Origin: Micromonospora rubida
GTDB lineage: Bacteria; Actinomycetota; Actinomycetes; Mycobacteriales; Micromonosporaceae
Length of the DNA: 64,000 bases
Reading direction: 5' to 3'
NCBI RefSeq assembly: GCF_009908295.1
Contig: NZ_JAAALO010000004.1
Location: 604,629-668,628 of the forward strand
The notes beneath the pieces are model-generated. The model did no database searches. It was given only the letters and a program-made list of their open reading frames with translations, and was not told where the DNA came from. Shown piece after piece: positions 17,249-25,890 of the stretch (position 1 is the stretch's first letter; the number at the start of each line of letters is the position of its first letter). The position numbers and the translations under genes were made by a program.

Positions 17249-19207
17249 GTGGGAGAGATTCTGATGAACGCCCCGGCCGAGCCGGCAGGTGCCGTCGTCT
17301 ACGCGCCGGCGAGTGGGCTGCTCGGCAGCGTCTGGCTGCTGGTGGCGATCCCGCTGGCCAGCGCGGTGATCCTGCTGCTGCTGGGCCGGCGGGCCGACCG
17401 CTGGGGGCACTGGCTCGGGGTGGCCTCGGTCGGCACCGCATTCGTGCTCGGCCTGACCTACTTCTTCCAGCTGCGCGGCCTGGAGAACAAGTCGGTCGAG
17501 CAGAGCCTGTGGGACTTCATCGCCGTCGGTGACTTCAAGGTGGACTTCGGTCTGCTGTTCGACCCGCTGGCTGCGGTCTTCGTCCTGCTCATCACCGGGG
17601 TGGGCTTCCTGATCCACCTGTACGCGGTCGAGTACATGGCGCACGACGAGGGCCGGCGGCGGTTCTTCGCCTACTTCAACCTGTTCGTCGCCGCGATGCT
17701 CCTGCTGGTGCTCGGCAACAACTACGTGATGCTGTACTTCGGCTGGGAGGGCGTCGGTCTGGCGTCGTACCTGCTGATCTCCTTCTGGTACGGCCGGCCG
17801 AGCGCGGCCACCGCCGGCAAGAAGGCGTTCCTGATGAACCGGGTCGGCGACGCCGGCCTGGCCATCGGCATCTTCATCATGTTCGCCACCCTCGGCACCA
17901 CCCAGTACGACGAGGTGTTCAACGGGGTCGGCTCGCTGACCGCGACCACCGTGCTGGTGCTCGGCCTGCTGCTGCTGCTCGGGGCGACCGGCAAGTCCGG
18001 CCAGTTCCCGCTCCAGGCGTGGCTGCCGGACGCGATGGAGGGCCCGACTCCGGTGTCGGCGCTCATCCACGCCGCCACCATGGTCACCGCGGGCGTCTAC
18101 CTGATCGCCCGGTCCAACCCGATCTTCTCGGCCAACTCGACGCTCCAGCTCGTGGTGGCCAGCGTCGGCGCGCTGACCCTGCTGATCGGCTGCGTCATCG
18201 GCGCGGCCAAGGACGACATCAAGCGGGTGCTGGCCTGGTCGACGGTGAGCCAGATCGGCTACATGTTCCTGGGCGTCGGCCTCGGCGGCGGGGCGTACGC
18301 GCTGGCGATCATCCACCTGCTGGCGCACGGCTTCTTCAAGGCCAACATGTTCCTCGGCGCCGGCTCCGTCATGCACGGCATGAACGACCAGGTGGACATC
18401 CGCCGCTTCGGCGGGCTGGCCAAGCACATGAGGATCACCTGGCTCACGTTCATGATGGGCTGGCTGGCCATCATCGGCATGTTCCCGTTCTCCGGCTTCT
18501 TCTCGAAGGAGCCGATCATCGTGGCCGCCTTCGAGCGGGACGACTGGACTGCCTGGCTGTTCGGCGGGGCGGCGCTGCTCGGCGCCGGCCTCACCGCGTT
18601 CTACATGACCCGGCTGTTCGTGCTCACCTTCCACGGCCCGAAGCGGTGGACCGAGGACATCGAGCACCCGCACGAGTCGCCGAAGCTCATGACGATCCCG
18701 TTGATCCTGCTCGCGATCGGCTCGGTCGGCGCCGGCTTCCTGCTCTCCACCTCCGTGCCGGAGTGGCTGGCGGCGACCGCCGGGCTGGGCGGCCACGAGG
18801 AGGGCCACGAGCCCGTCCTCGCGCACTGGCTGATCACCGCGCTCTCGCTGCTGATCACCGTGGTGGGGGCGGGGCTGGCCTGGTTCCTGTTCCGCACCGG
18901 CACGGCCACCGAGCCGCAGCCGGCGGGTGTGCTGGTCACCGCAGCCCGGCGCAACCTCTACACGGATGCCGTCAACGAGACGGTCTTCGAGAAGCCGGGG
19001 ATCTTCCTCACCAGGGCGCTGGTCTTCCTCGACAACCGGGGCGTCGACGGGCTGGTCAACGGCCTGGCCGCCGCGGTGGGCGGGGGCTCGGGCCGGCTCC
19101 GGCGGCTGCAGACCGGCTTCGTCCGGTCGTACGCGACGTCCATCCTGGCCGGCGCGCTGCTGGTGGTGGCGGCGTTCCTGGCCGTGCAGGCGGGGTGGCT
19201 GGCGTGA
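17249..19207 (+). CDS. nuoL: NADH-quinone oxidoreductase subunit L
   Basis: NuoL is the distal antiporter-like proton pump subunit with the lateral helix. The 652-aa protein shows the core signature YFGWEGVGLASYLLISFWY and the proton-path lysine and histidine helices GKSGQFPLQAWLPDAMEGPTP (read in two parts) and SALIHAATMVTAGVYL. GTG 17249 follows GAGGGG; ATG 17264, preceded by GGGAGAG, is an equally good start five codons in. The TGA overlaps a GTG that opens a 22-codon frame leading into nuoM. Confidence 0.97.
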   Translation: MGEILMNAPAEPAGAVVYAPASGLLGSVWLLVAIPLASAVILLLLGRRADRWGHWLGVASVGTAFVLGLTYFFQLRGLENKSVEQSLWDFIAVGDFKVDFGLLFDPLAAVFVLLITGVGFLIHLYAVEYMAHDEGRRRFFAYFNLFVAAMLLLVLGNNYVMLYFGWEGVGLASYLLISFWYGRPSAATAGKKAFLMNRVGDAGLAIGIFIMFATLGTTQYDEVFNGVGSLTATTVLVLGLLLLLGATGKSGQFPLQAWLPDAMEGPTPVSALIHAATMVTAGVYLIARSNPIFSANSTLQLVVASVGALTLLIGCVIGAAKDDIKRVLAWSTVSQIGYMFLGVGLGGGAYALAIIHLLAHGFFKANMFLGAGSVMHGMNDQVDIRRFGGLAKHMRITWLTFMMGWLAIIGMFPFSGFFSKEPIIVAAFERDDWTAWLFGGAALLGAGLTAFYMTRLFVLTFHGPKRWTEDIEHPHESPKLMTIPLILLAIGSVGAGFLLSTSVPEWLAATAGLGGHEEGHEPVLAHWLITALSLLITVVGAGLAWFLFRTGTATEPQPAGVLVTAARRNLYTDAVNETVFEKPGIFLTRALVFLDNRGVDGLVNGLAAAVGGGSGRLRRLQTGFVRSYATSILAGALLVVAAFLAVQAGWLA

Positions 19208-19272
19208 TCGACCTCTCTACGGCCGCCCCCGCCGGCGGACCACGCAGTGACGACGGAGGTAAGGCCGCATAA
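19204..19272 (+). CDS. Possible 22-aa coupled peptide between nuoL and nuoM
   Basis: A GTG overlapping the nuoL stop (GTGA) opens a 22-codon frame whose TAA shares a base with the nuoM ATG (TAATG). The peptide would read VIDLSTAAPAGGPRSDDGGK and two more alanines. The frame also contains the GGAGG that serves nuoM. There is no strong ribosome site before its GTG, so it may simply carry ribosomes across the gap by stop-start coupling. Confidence 0.3.
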   Translation: MIDLSTAAPAGGPRSDDGGKAA

Positions 19273-20804
19273 TGTCCAACTTCCCGTTCCTCTCGGTGCT
19301 GACCGTGGCGCCGCTGGTCGGCGCGCTGGTCGTGGCCGTCCTGCCGCGCCGCCGGCCGGACCTGGCCAAGCAGGTGGCCCTCGGGTGGTCGCTGCTGGTG
19401 CTGGTGCTGTCGGTGGTCATGTGGGTCAGCTTCAAGACCGGCGGTGACCGGCTCCAGTTCCGCGAGTCGTACACCTGGATCCCGCAGTGGGACGCCCGGT
19501 TCACCTTCGCCGCCGACGGCATCGCGCTGGTGATGCTGATGCTGATCGCGGTGCTGGTGCCGTTGGTGATCCTGGCGTCCTGGCACGACGCCGAGTCGTC
19601 GAAGCGCTCGGTGCCGGTCTACTTCGCCCTGCTGCTCATCCTCGAGAGCACGATGATCGGCGTCTTCGCCGCCGCCGACGTGTTCCTGTTCTACGTGTTC
19701 TTCGAGGTCATGCTCGTGCCGATGTACTTCCTCATCGGCAGCTACGGCGGCCACCAGCGGCAGTACGCGGCCGTGAAGTTCTTCCTCTACTCGCTGGTCG
19801 GCGGCCTGTTCATGCTGGCGGCGGTGATCGGCCTCTGGGTCGTCGGCGGGAAGACCTTCGACTGGCAGGCGCTGACCCAGGTGGACATCTCCACCGGCAC
19901 GGGGCGCTGGCTGTTCCTCGGGTTCTTCCTCGCCTTCGCGATCAAGGCGCCGTTCTTCCCGTTCCACACCTGGCTGCCGGACGCGGGTGGCGCGGCCCCG
20001 GCCGGGGCCGCCGCGCTGCTGGTCGGCGTGCTGGACAAGGTCGGCACCTTCGGCATCCTGCGGTACTGCCTGCCGCTGTTCCCGGAGGCGTCGAAGTGGT
20101 TCGCCCCCTGGGCGCTGGCGCTCGGGGTGATCGGCATCATCTACGCGGCGCTGCTCGCGGTCGGCCAGAACGACCTGAAGCGGCTGGTGTCGTACACCTC
20201 GATCGCGCACTTCGGGTTCATCGGGGTCGGCATCTTCGCCTTCACCACCCAGGCCGGCACCGGCGCGGTGCTCTACATGCTCAACCACGGCCTCGCCACC
20301 GGCCTGCTCTTCCTGGTGGTGGGGATGCTGGTGGCCCGGCGCGGATCGGCCCTGATCAGCGACTTCGGCGGCGCGGGCAAGCTGGTGCCGCTGCTGGCCG
20401 GGGTGCTCTTCTTCGCCGGTCTGGCCTCGCTGGCGCTGCCCGGCACCGCGCCGTTCGTCTCCGAGTTCCTGGTGCTGATCGGCACCTTCACGGTGAACAA
20501 GCCGGTGGCGGTGATCTCCACGCTCGGCATCATCCTGGCCGCCGCGTACGTGCTGTGGATGGTGCAGCGCACCACCCAGGGCACGCTCAACCCGGCCCTG
20601 ACCGAGATCGAGCCGATGCGCCGCGACCTCAGCCTGCGCGAGAAGTTCGTGGTCGCGCCGCTGATCGCGCTGATCGTGCTGCTCGGCTTCTACCCCAAGC
20701 CGGTCACCGATGTCATCAACCCCGCCGTCCGGGCCACCATGGAGGACGTCGGCAGGACCGATCCCGCCCCTGAGGTCGGCAGCGTCCAGGAGGCTCACCG
20801 GTGA
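19272..20804 (+). CDS. nuoM: NADH-quinone oxidoreductase subunit M
   Basis: NuoM is one of the three antiporter-like pump subunits. The 510-aa protein has about 14 hydrophobic helices and the motifs FFEVMLVPMYFLIGSYGG (with the membrane glutamate), FHTWLPDAGGAAPAGAAALL and VSYTSIAHFGFIGVG. A strong CGGAGGTAAGG precedes ATG 19272. Its last codons contain AGGAGG (20788-20793), well placed for a GTG that overlaps the stop. Confidence 0.97.
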   Translation: MSNFPFLSVLTVAPLVGALVVAVLPRRRPDLAKQVALGWSLLVLVLSVVMWVSFKTGGDRLQFRESYTWIPQWDARFTFAADGIALVMLMLIAVLVPLVILASWHDAESSKRSVPVYFALLLILESTMIGVFAAADVFLFYVFFEVMLVPMYFLIGSYGGHQRQYAAVKFFLYSLVGGLFMLAAVIGLWVVGGKTFDWQALTQVDISTGTGRWLFLGFFLAFAIKAPFFPFHTWLPDAGGAAPAGAAALLVGVLDKVGTFGILRYCLPLFPEASKWFAPWALALGVIGIIYAALLAVGQNDLKRLVSYTSIAHFGFIGVGIFAFTTQAGTGAVLYMLNHGLATGLLFLVVGMLVARRGSALISDFGGAGKLVPLLAGVLFFAGLASLALPGTAPFVSEFLVLIGTFTVNKPVAVISTLGIILAAAYVLWMVQRTTQGTLNPALTEIEPMRRDLSLREKFVVAPLIALIVLLGFYPKPVTDVINPAVRATMEDVGRTDPAPEVGSVQEAHR

Positions 20805-20929
20805 GCGCCAGGAGTGAACGGGCGGAGCGAGTGAGCCCCAGCCGCCCGCGCGAGGAGCGAGCAGAGCGAGCCCCGCAGTCGCGGGCAGAGATTCGCGCAG
20901 TCGCGAACGAAAGGCGGCACGTGCAATGA
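20801..20929 (+). CDS. Possible 42-aa coupled peptide between nuoM and nuoN, in repeat-like sequence
   Basis: The gap between nuoM and nuoN is one open frame of 42 codons that starts at a GTG overlapping the nuoM stop and ends at a TGA overlapping the nuoN ATG. AGGAGG lies 7 bases before the GTG. The peptide is highly charged (SARSERAERVSPSRPREERA...), reflecting GAGCGAGC-type repeat-like DNA. It could be a real small protein, or a repeat element inserted in frame so that coupling is preserved. Confidence 0.4.
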   Translation: MSARSERAERVSPSRPREERAERAPQSRAEIRAVANERRHVQ

Positions 20930-22479
20930 CCGAGCTGAAGTTGCCGTCGATCGACTACGCGGCGCTCGCTCCGATCCTGATCATGCTCAGCGCAGCCCTG
21001 CTGGGCGTGCTGGTCGAGGCCTTCGTGCCCCGCCGGCTGCGGCACGTCGGGCAGCTCTCCCTGGGGCTGCTGGCGGTGCTCGCCGCACTGGTGATGGTGA
21101 TCCTGAACTCCGACGACCGGCTGCTCACCGCAGGCGGGGCGATCGCCGTGGACGGGCCCACGCTGTTCCTCCAGGGCGCGATCCTGGTCCTCGCCGCGAT
21201 GGCGCTGCTGCTGATCGGTGAGCGTTCGGTGGAGCGGGGCGGGGCGTTCGTCGCCCAGGCCGCGGTCACCGCCGAGTCGGCCGACGACCGGCGGCAGGCC
21301 GAGAGCAGCAACGGGGCGACCGAGGTCTACCCGCTGACCAGCTTCGCGATCGGCGGAATGCTGATCTTCGTGGCGGCGAACGACCTGCTGACCATGTTCA
21401 TCGCCCTCGAGGTCTTCTCGCTGCCGCTCTACCTGCTCTGCGCGCTGGCCCGCCGCCGGCGGCTGCTGAGCCAGGAGGCGGCCATGAAGTACTTCCTGCT
21501 CGGCGCGTACGCCTCGGCGTTCTTCCTCTTCGGCGTGGCCCTGGTGTACGGGTTCACCTCGGGCATCCCGGGCCGGCCGGCGGGCGTCGACTTCGCCACC
21601 ATCCACGCCGCGGTGGCCGAGTCCCCGGCCAGCAAGGTGCTGCTCTTCGCCGGCATGGCGCTGCTCGCCATCGGGCTGCTGTTCAAGGCCGCCGCCGCTC
21701 CGTTCCACGTCTGGACCCCGGACGTGTACCAGGGAGCCCCGACGCCGGTCACCGGCTTCATGGCTTCCTGCACCAAGGTCGCCGCGTTCGGTGCCCTGCT
21801 GCGGGTGTTCCACGTGGCGTTCTCCGGGGCGGCGTGGGACTTCACGCCGGTCCTCGGCGCGATCGCGGTGCTGACCATGCTGGTCGGCGCGGTGCTGGCG
21901 GTGACCCAGACCGACATCAAGCGGCTGCTGGCGTACTCGTCGATCGCGAACGCCGGGTACCTGCTCGTCGGGGTGCTCGCGCCGAGCAAGGACGGGCTCT
22001 CCGGCACGATGTTCTACCTGGTCGCGTACGGGTTCTCGGTGCTTGCCGCGTTCGCGGTGGTGACCCTGGTCCGGGACGCCGACGGGGAGGCTACCCACCT
22101 GTCCCGCTGGGCCGGGCTGGGCCGGCGCTCGCCGTTCTTCGCGGCGATCTTCACCTTCCTCCTGCTGGCCTTCGCCGGTATCCCGCTGACCAGCGGGTTC
22201 ATGAGCAAGTTCGCCGTCTTCGCCCCGGCGTTGGACGCCGGCCACGCGTGGCTGGTGGTGGCTGGCGTGCTGACCAGCATGGTGCTGGCGTTCCCGTACC
22301 TGCGGGTCGTGGTGATGATGTGGCTGTCCGAGCCGGGCGAGTCCACCCCCACGGTCACCACGCCGGGCGGGCTCACCTCGGCCGCCCTCATGATCGGCGT
22401 GCTGGCCACCCTGGTGCTGGGCGTCATCCCGGGCCCGCTGCTCGATCTCGCCAATGGCGCCGCCGAATTCGTACGATGA
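20926..22479 (+). CDS. nuoN: NADH-quinone oxidoreductase subunit N
   Basis: NuoN is the antiporter-like pump subunit nearest the quinone module. The 517-aa protein has about 14 transmembrane helices and the motifs MFIALEVFSLPLYLLCAL, APFHVWTPDVYQGAPTPVTG and LLAYSSIANAGYLLVG. An insertion of about 35 polar residues (SVERGGAFVAQAAVTAESAD onward) lies in an early loop. It is the last gene of the operon, and a perfect palindrome follows its stop. Confidence 0.96.
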   Translation: MTELKLPSIDYAALAPILIMLSAALLGVLVEAFVPRRLRHVGQLSLGLLAVLAALVMVILNSDDRLLTAGGAIAVDGPTLFLQGAILVLAAMALLLIGERSVERGGAFVAQAAVTAESADDRRQAESSNGATEVYPLTSFAIGGMLIFVAANDLLTMFIALEVFSLPLYLLCALARRRRLLSQEAAMKYFLLGAYASAFFLFGVALVYGFTSGIPGRPAGVDFATIHAAVAESPASKVLLFAGMALLAIGLLFKAAAAPFHVWTPDVYQGAPTPVTGFMASCTKVAAFGALLRVFHVAFSGAAWDFTPVLGAIAVLTMLVGAVLAVTQTDIKRLLAYSSIANAGYLLVGVLAPSKDGLSGTMFYLVAYGFSVLAAFAVVTLVRDADGEATHLSRWAGLGRRSPFFAAIFTFLLLAFAGIPLTSGFMSKFAVFAPALDAGHAWLVVAGVLTSMVLAFPYLRVVVMMWLSEPGESTPTVTTPGGLTSAALMIGVLATLVLGVIPGPLLDLANGAAEFVR

Positions 22480-22491
22480 CCGACCTTTCCC

Positions 22492-22533
22492 GGCGACGGG
22501 GCCGGCACGCGATCGCGTGCCGGCCCCGTCGCC
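22492..22533. terminator. Perfect 42-bp palindrome ending the nuo operon
   Basis: Two exactly complementary 21-base arms (GGCGACGGGGCCGGCACGCG plus A and the complement) start 12 bases after the nuoN stop. No T tract follows. It separates nuo from the prenyl synthase gene. Confidence 0.85.
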
Positions 22534-22569
22534 GTATCCCCCGTCCGGAGCAGGTCGAATGGGTGTGGC

Positions 22570-23652
22570 ATGGTGGATAGCGTGGTGATTTCGGCTGGCG
22601 AGCGTTCAGGTGGCACCGGCTCCGCTCGGCGGAGTCGGGATAGCGCCGGTCAGTTCGGCGCGCTCGGTCTGCAACTGGCCGATTCCCGCGTCGAGGCGTC
22701 CGTGCTGGGCCTGCTGGAGTCCGTCGAGGCGGAGCTGCGGGCCGCGGTGGCGAGCGCCGACCCGTTGGTGACCGAGGCCGCCCGGCACCTGGTGGACGCC
22801 GGCGGGAAGCGGTTCCGTCCGCTGCTGGTCGCCCTGGGCGCCCAGTTCGGCGACCCGACGAGCCCGCAGGTCGTCCACGCCGCCGTGGTGGTGGAGCTCA
22901 CCCACCTGGCGACGCTGTACCACGACGACGTGATGGACGAGGCCGCCATGCGCCGGGGTGCGCCGAGCGCCAACTCGCGCTGGACGAACTCGGTGGCGAT
23001 CCTGGTCGGCGACTACCTGTTCGCCCGCGCCGCAGACCTCGCGGCCGACCTGGGCACCGAGGCGGTGCGCCTACAGGCGCGCACATTCGCCCGGCTGGTG
23101 CACGGCCAGATCGCCGAGACGGTCGGCCCCCGGGACGGGCAGGACCCGGTCGACCACTACCTGTACGTGATCGCGGGGAAGACCGGCTCGCTGATCGCCA
23201 CCTCGGCCCGGTTCGGCGGCATGTTCGGCGAGGCGCCCATCGAGCACACCGAGGCCCTGGCCAAATACGGCGAGACCATCGGCGTGGCCTTCCAGCTCTC
23301 CGACGACCTGCTGGACATCGCCAGCGAGTCGTTGCAGTCGGGCAAGACCCCCGGCACGGACCTGCGCGAGGGGGTGCCGACGCTGCCGGTGCTCTACGCG
23401 CTCGCCTCGGACGACTCCGACGCCGCCTCGGTGCGGCTGCGGGAGATCCTGGCCACCGGCCCACTCGTCGACGACGACCTGCACGCCGAGGCCCTCGATC
23501 TGCTCCGCGAGTCCCCCGCCCTGAAGCGGGCCCGGGAGACGGTCCGCAGCTACGCCGAGGACGCGCGTGGGCAGCTCGCCCCGCTCCCGGACGGGGCGAC
23601 CCGCCGGGCCCTCGAATCCCTCTGCGACTACATCGCCGACCGCACGAGCTGA
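22570..23652 (+). CDS. Long-chain polyprenyl diphosphate synthase
   Basis: Such enzymes elongate farnesyl or geranylgeranyl diphosphate with isopentenyl diphosphate to make the menaquinone side chain. The 360-aa protein has the first aspartate-rich motif in LYHDDVMDEA, the upstream GGKRFRP substrate block, and the second aspartate motif QLSDDLLDIA with KTPGTDLREGVPTLP after it. The residues before the first motif (bulk left by LATLYHDD) fit long-chain rather than geranylgeranyl enzymes. Position after nuo and near mqnC, menG and menJ supports menaquinone synthesis. The first 30 residues are poorly ordered, so a GTG at 22582 or 22585 could also be the start. Confidence 0.88.
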   Translation: MVDSVVISAGERSGGTGSARRSRDSAGQFGALGLQLADSRVEASVLGLLESVEAELRAAVASADPLVTEAARHLVDAGGKRFRPLLVALGAQFGDPTSPQVVHAAVVVELTHLATLYHDDVMDEAAMRRGAPSANSRWTNSVAILVGDYLFARAADLAADLGTEAVRLQARTFARLVHGQIAETVGPRDGQDPVDHYLYVIAGKTGSLIATSARFGGMFGEAPIEHTEALAKYGETIGVAFQLSDDLLDIASESLQSGKTPGTDLREGVPTLPVLYALASDDSDAASVRLREILATGPLVDDDLHAEALDLLRESPALKRARETVRSYAEDARGQLAPLPDGATRRALESLCDYIADRTS

Positions 23653-23684
23653 CCCCCGTCGGCGGGCGTCACGAGCTGACCCCG

Positions 23685-24866
23685 TCAGCGGGCGTGCAGC
23701 AGGCGGGCCGCTGTGAGCATCAGGGCGGCCGACCCGAGCATGGCCGTTGCCGCCGCGAGCCACATCGTCGGGTAGCCGAAGGCGGTGGCGGTCGCGCCGA
23801 GGGCCAGCGGGCCGAGGCAGCCGCCGGCGTACACCCCGGTCTGGGTGATCGAGGTGGCGGCGGCCGGGGCCTGCGGGTGCAGTTGGGCCACCGCGAAGGT
23901 CATCAGCCCGGGCCACGCCCAGCCCAGGCCGAAGCCGAGCACCACGCCCGCCACGAGCGGCACCGGCCCGGTCAGCGCCAGCAGCACCAGCCCCAGGGCG
24001 CCGACGACGAGCATGCCGGCGATGACCGCGACGTGGCCGCCGTCCCGGCGGTCGGCCAGCCAGCCGGAGCCGATCCGGGCGGCCAGGCACACCACGCTGC
24101 CGAGGGTCAGGGTCAGCCCGGCCAGGCTCGGCGAGAGCCCCCGGCCGGCGGCCGAGTCGACCAGGAAGGTGCCCAGCGCGTTCGCGGCGGCCGCCGCCAG
24201 CGTCGCGGCCACCCCGACCAGCACCAGGGCCCCCGTCGCCCCACCGGCCCGCCGGTCGCCGGTCGGCCGCCCCGGGCGGGCCTCCCCCGCCGGTACGAGC
24301 GGCAGGGCGGCCAGCGCGGCGACCGTGCCCGCCACGAAGGCCCACCGCCAGCCGACGGCCACGGCGACGGTCGGCACGGCCAGGCCGGCCAGCAGGGTGG
24401 AGAGTGGGATGGCCGCCTGCTTCACCCCGAACGACAGCCCCTGCCGGTGCGGCGGGACGTGCCGGACCAGCGCCGCGTTGCTGGCGAGCTGCCCCAGGGC
24501 GTTGGCGGCGGCGCCGAGCGCCAGCAGCCCGACCAGCACCGGGTACGACCGGGCCAACGCCGCCACGGCCAGCATGGACCCGGCGGAGAGGAGGATGCCG
24601 GCGCGGGCCACCACGGCCGGGCCGAGTCGCTCCACGAGGGCCCCGGAGGGCACCGAGGCGAGCGCGCTGACGCCGAAGTACACGGACACGACCAGGCCCA
24701 GCCCGGTCGGGGAGAAGCCCAGGTCCGCACCCATCTGCACGGCGAGGCCACCGACCAGGAAGACCGGCAGGACGCAGGCGACGGTGGTGGCGACCGCCCC
24801 CGCACCGGCCCGGAGGGGACGGCGGGCTGCGGCTGGGGACGCGGGGTGCGGGGCGGTACGGGTCAT
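23685..24866 (-). CDS. MFS transporter
   Basis: The 393-aa protein has twelve hydrophobic segments in two halves and the major-facilitator loop motif as VPSGALVERLGPAVV after helix 2. The N-terminal helix is followed by MGADLGFSPTGLGLVVS. It resembles CynX/drug-efflux type carriers; the substrate cannot be read from the sequence. It runs towards the prenyl synthase gene and is divergent from an IclR regulator, with a shared 154-base promoter region (24867-25020). Confidence 0.85.
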   Translation of the reverse strand: MTRTAPHPASPAAARRPLRAGAGAVATTVACVLPVFLVGGLAVQMGADLGFSPTGLGLVVSVYFGVSALASVPSGALVERLGPAVVARAGILLSAGSMLAVAALARSYPVLVGLLALGAAANALGQLASNAALVRHVPPHRQGLSFGVKQAAIPLSTLLAGLAVPTVAVAVGWRWAFVAGTVAALAALPLVPAGEARPGRPTGDRRAGGATGALVLVGVAATLAAAAANALGTFLVDSAAGRGLSPSLAGLTLTLGSVVCLAARIGSGWLADRRDGGHVAVIAGMLVVGALGLVLLALTGPVPLVAGVVLGFGLGWAWPGLMTFAVAQLHPQAPAAATSITQTGVYAGGCLGPLALGATATAFGYPTMWLAAATAMLGSAALMLTAARLLHAR

Positions 24867-25020
24867 GGTCCCGCAAACCTACGCGAGCCCACCTCGGACA
24901 ACTCACCGTGTCGCTCGGCGCACTGACCGTTTAGGATGATCTGGCATCGTCGATCCGAACAGGCATTTCGCCGGACGCCTGGATTTCATATGGTGTAACT
25001 CCCCGGCGGCGGAGGTGGTT

Positions 25021-25803
25021 GTGCGCGACCCCTTGGCGGAACCTTCGGATCTCATCCGAAGTGTGTCCCGCGCCCTACGCGTGCTCGAATCGGTCGGCCG
25101 CGCCCCGAAAGGGCTGACCGTCAAGCAGATCGCGCGACGCTGCGAGCTGACCGTGGCCACCACCTACCACCTGGTCCGCACCCTGGCGTACGAGGGCTAC
25201 GTGATCCGTCGGGAGGACGGCACGTACATCGTCGGGCTGGAGATCGCCGACCGGTACCGCGAGCTGGTCACCGCGTTCCGGGGGCCGGCGCCGGTCGGCG
25301 AGTGCCTGCGGCGGGCCGCCCTGGACACCGGCTACAGCCACTACCTGGGCCGGTTCGTCGGCGGCCAGGTGGCGATCACCGCCGTCGCCGAGGGACACCG
25401 CTCGCCGTACCTGGAGGACATGGTCCCGGGTTTCGACGAGGGGGCGCACGCCACCGCGCTCGGCAAGGCCCTGCTGGCCACCCTCACCGCCGAGCAGCGC
25501 TTCCGCTACCTGCGGGAGTACGGCATGCGCCCGTTCACCAACGCCACCCTGACCAGTCCCGAGGCGTTCGAGGCGGACCTGGCGGCCGGCGACCGGCGCG
25601 GGATGCAGCTCGAACTGAGCCAGTTCCGGCAGGGCGTGGCGTGCGCCGCGGTGCTGGTCACCCCGGACAAGGACCTGGAACGCCGGATGGTGCTGGCCTG
25701 CGCGCTGCCGGCCAGCGAGATGATGACCTCCGCCCGGGTGGTCCGGGCCAAACTGCTCACCGTCGCCCGCGCCGTCGCCGACGCCGCCGCCGCCGAGGGC
25801 TGA
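25021..25803 (+). CDS. IclR family transcriptional regulator
   Basis: The 260-aa protein starts with a winged helix-turn-helix (residues about 12-70: RALRVLESVG, LTVKQIARRCELTVATTYHL) followed by the IclR effector-binding domain (YLEDMVPGFDEGAHATALGKALLA, LELSQFRQGVACAAVLV). GTG 25021 is chosen because GGCGGAGG ends 5 bases upstream; GTG 25015 lies within that site. Divergent placement suggests control of the neighbouring MFS gene, but no operator is evident in the shared region. Confidence 0.88.
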   Translation: MRDPLAEPSDLIRSVSRALRVLESVGRAPKGLTVKQIARRCELTVATTYHLVRTLAYEGYVIRREDGTYIVGLEIADRYRELVTAFRGPAPVGECLRRAALDTGYSHYLGRFVGGQVAITAVAEGHRSPYLEDMVPGFDEGAHATALGKALLATLTAEQRFRYLREYGMRPFTNATLTSPEAFEADLAAGDRRGMQLELSQFRQGVACAAVLVTPDKDLERRMVLACALPASEMMTSARVVRAKLLTVARAVADAAAAEG

Positions 25804-25811
25804 GACGACAG

Positions 25812-25837
25812 GACCCCCTCCCGGGCTGGAGGGGGTC
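25812..25837. terminator. Hairpin terminator after the IclR gene
   Basis: GACCCCCTCC and GGAGGGGGTC form a 10-bp stem around a CGGGCT loop, 8 bases after the stop codon. Confidence 0.8.
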
Positions 25838-25890
25838 GCCGCGCGCGCCGGCGCGAAGCGCTGGACTCCCCGACACCCGAGGAGGCTGCC

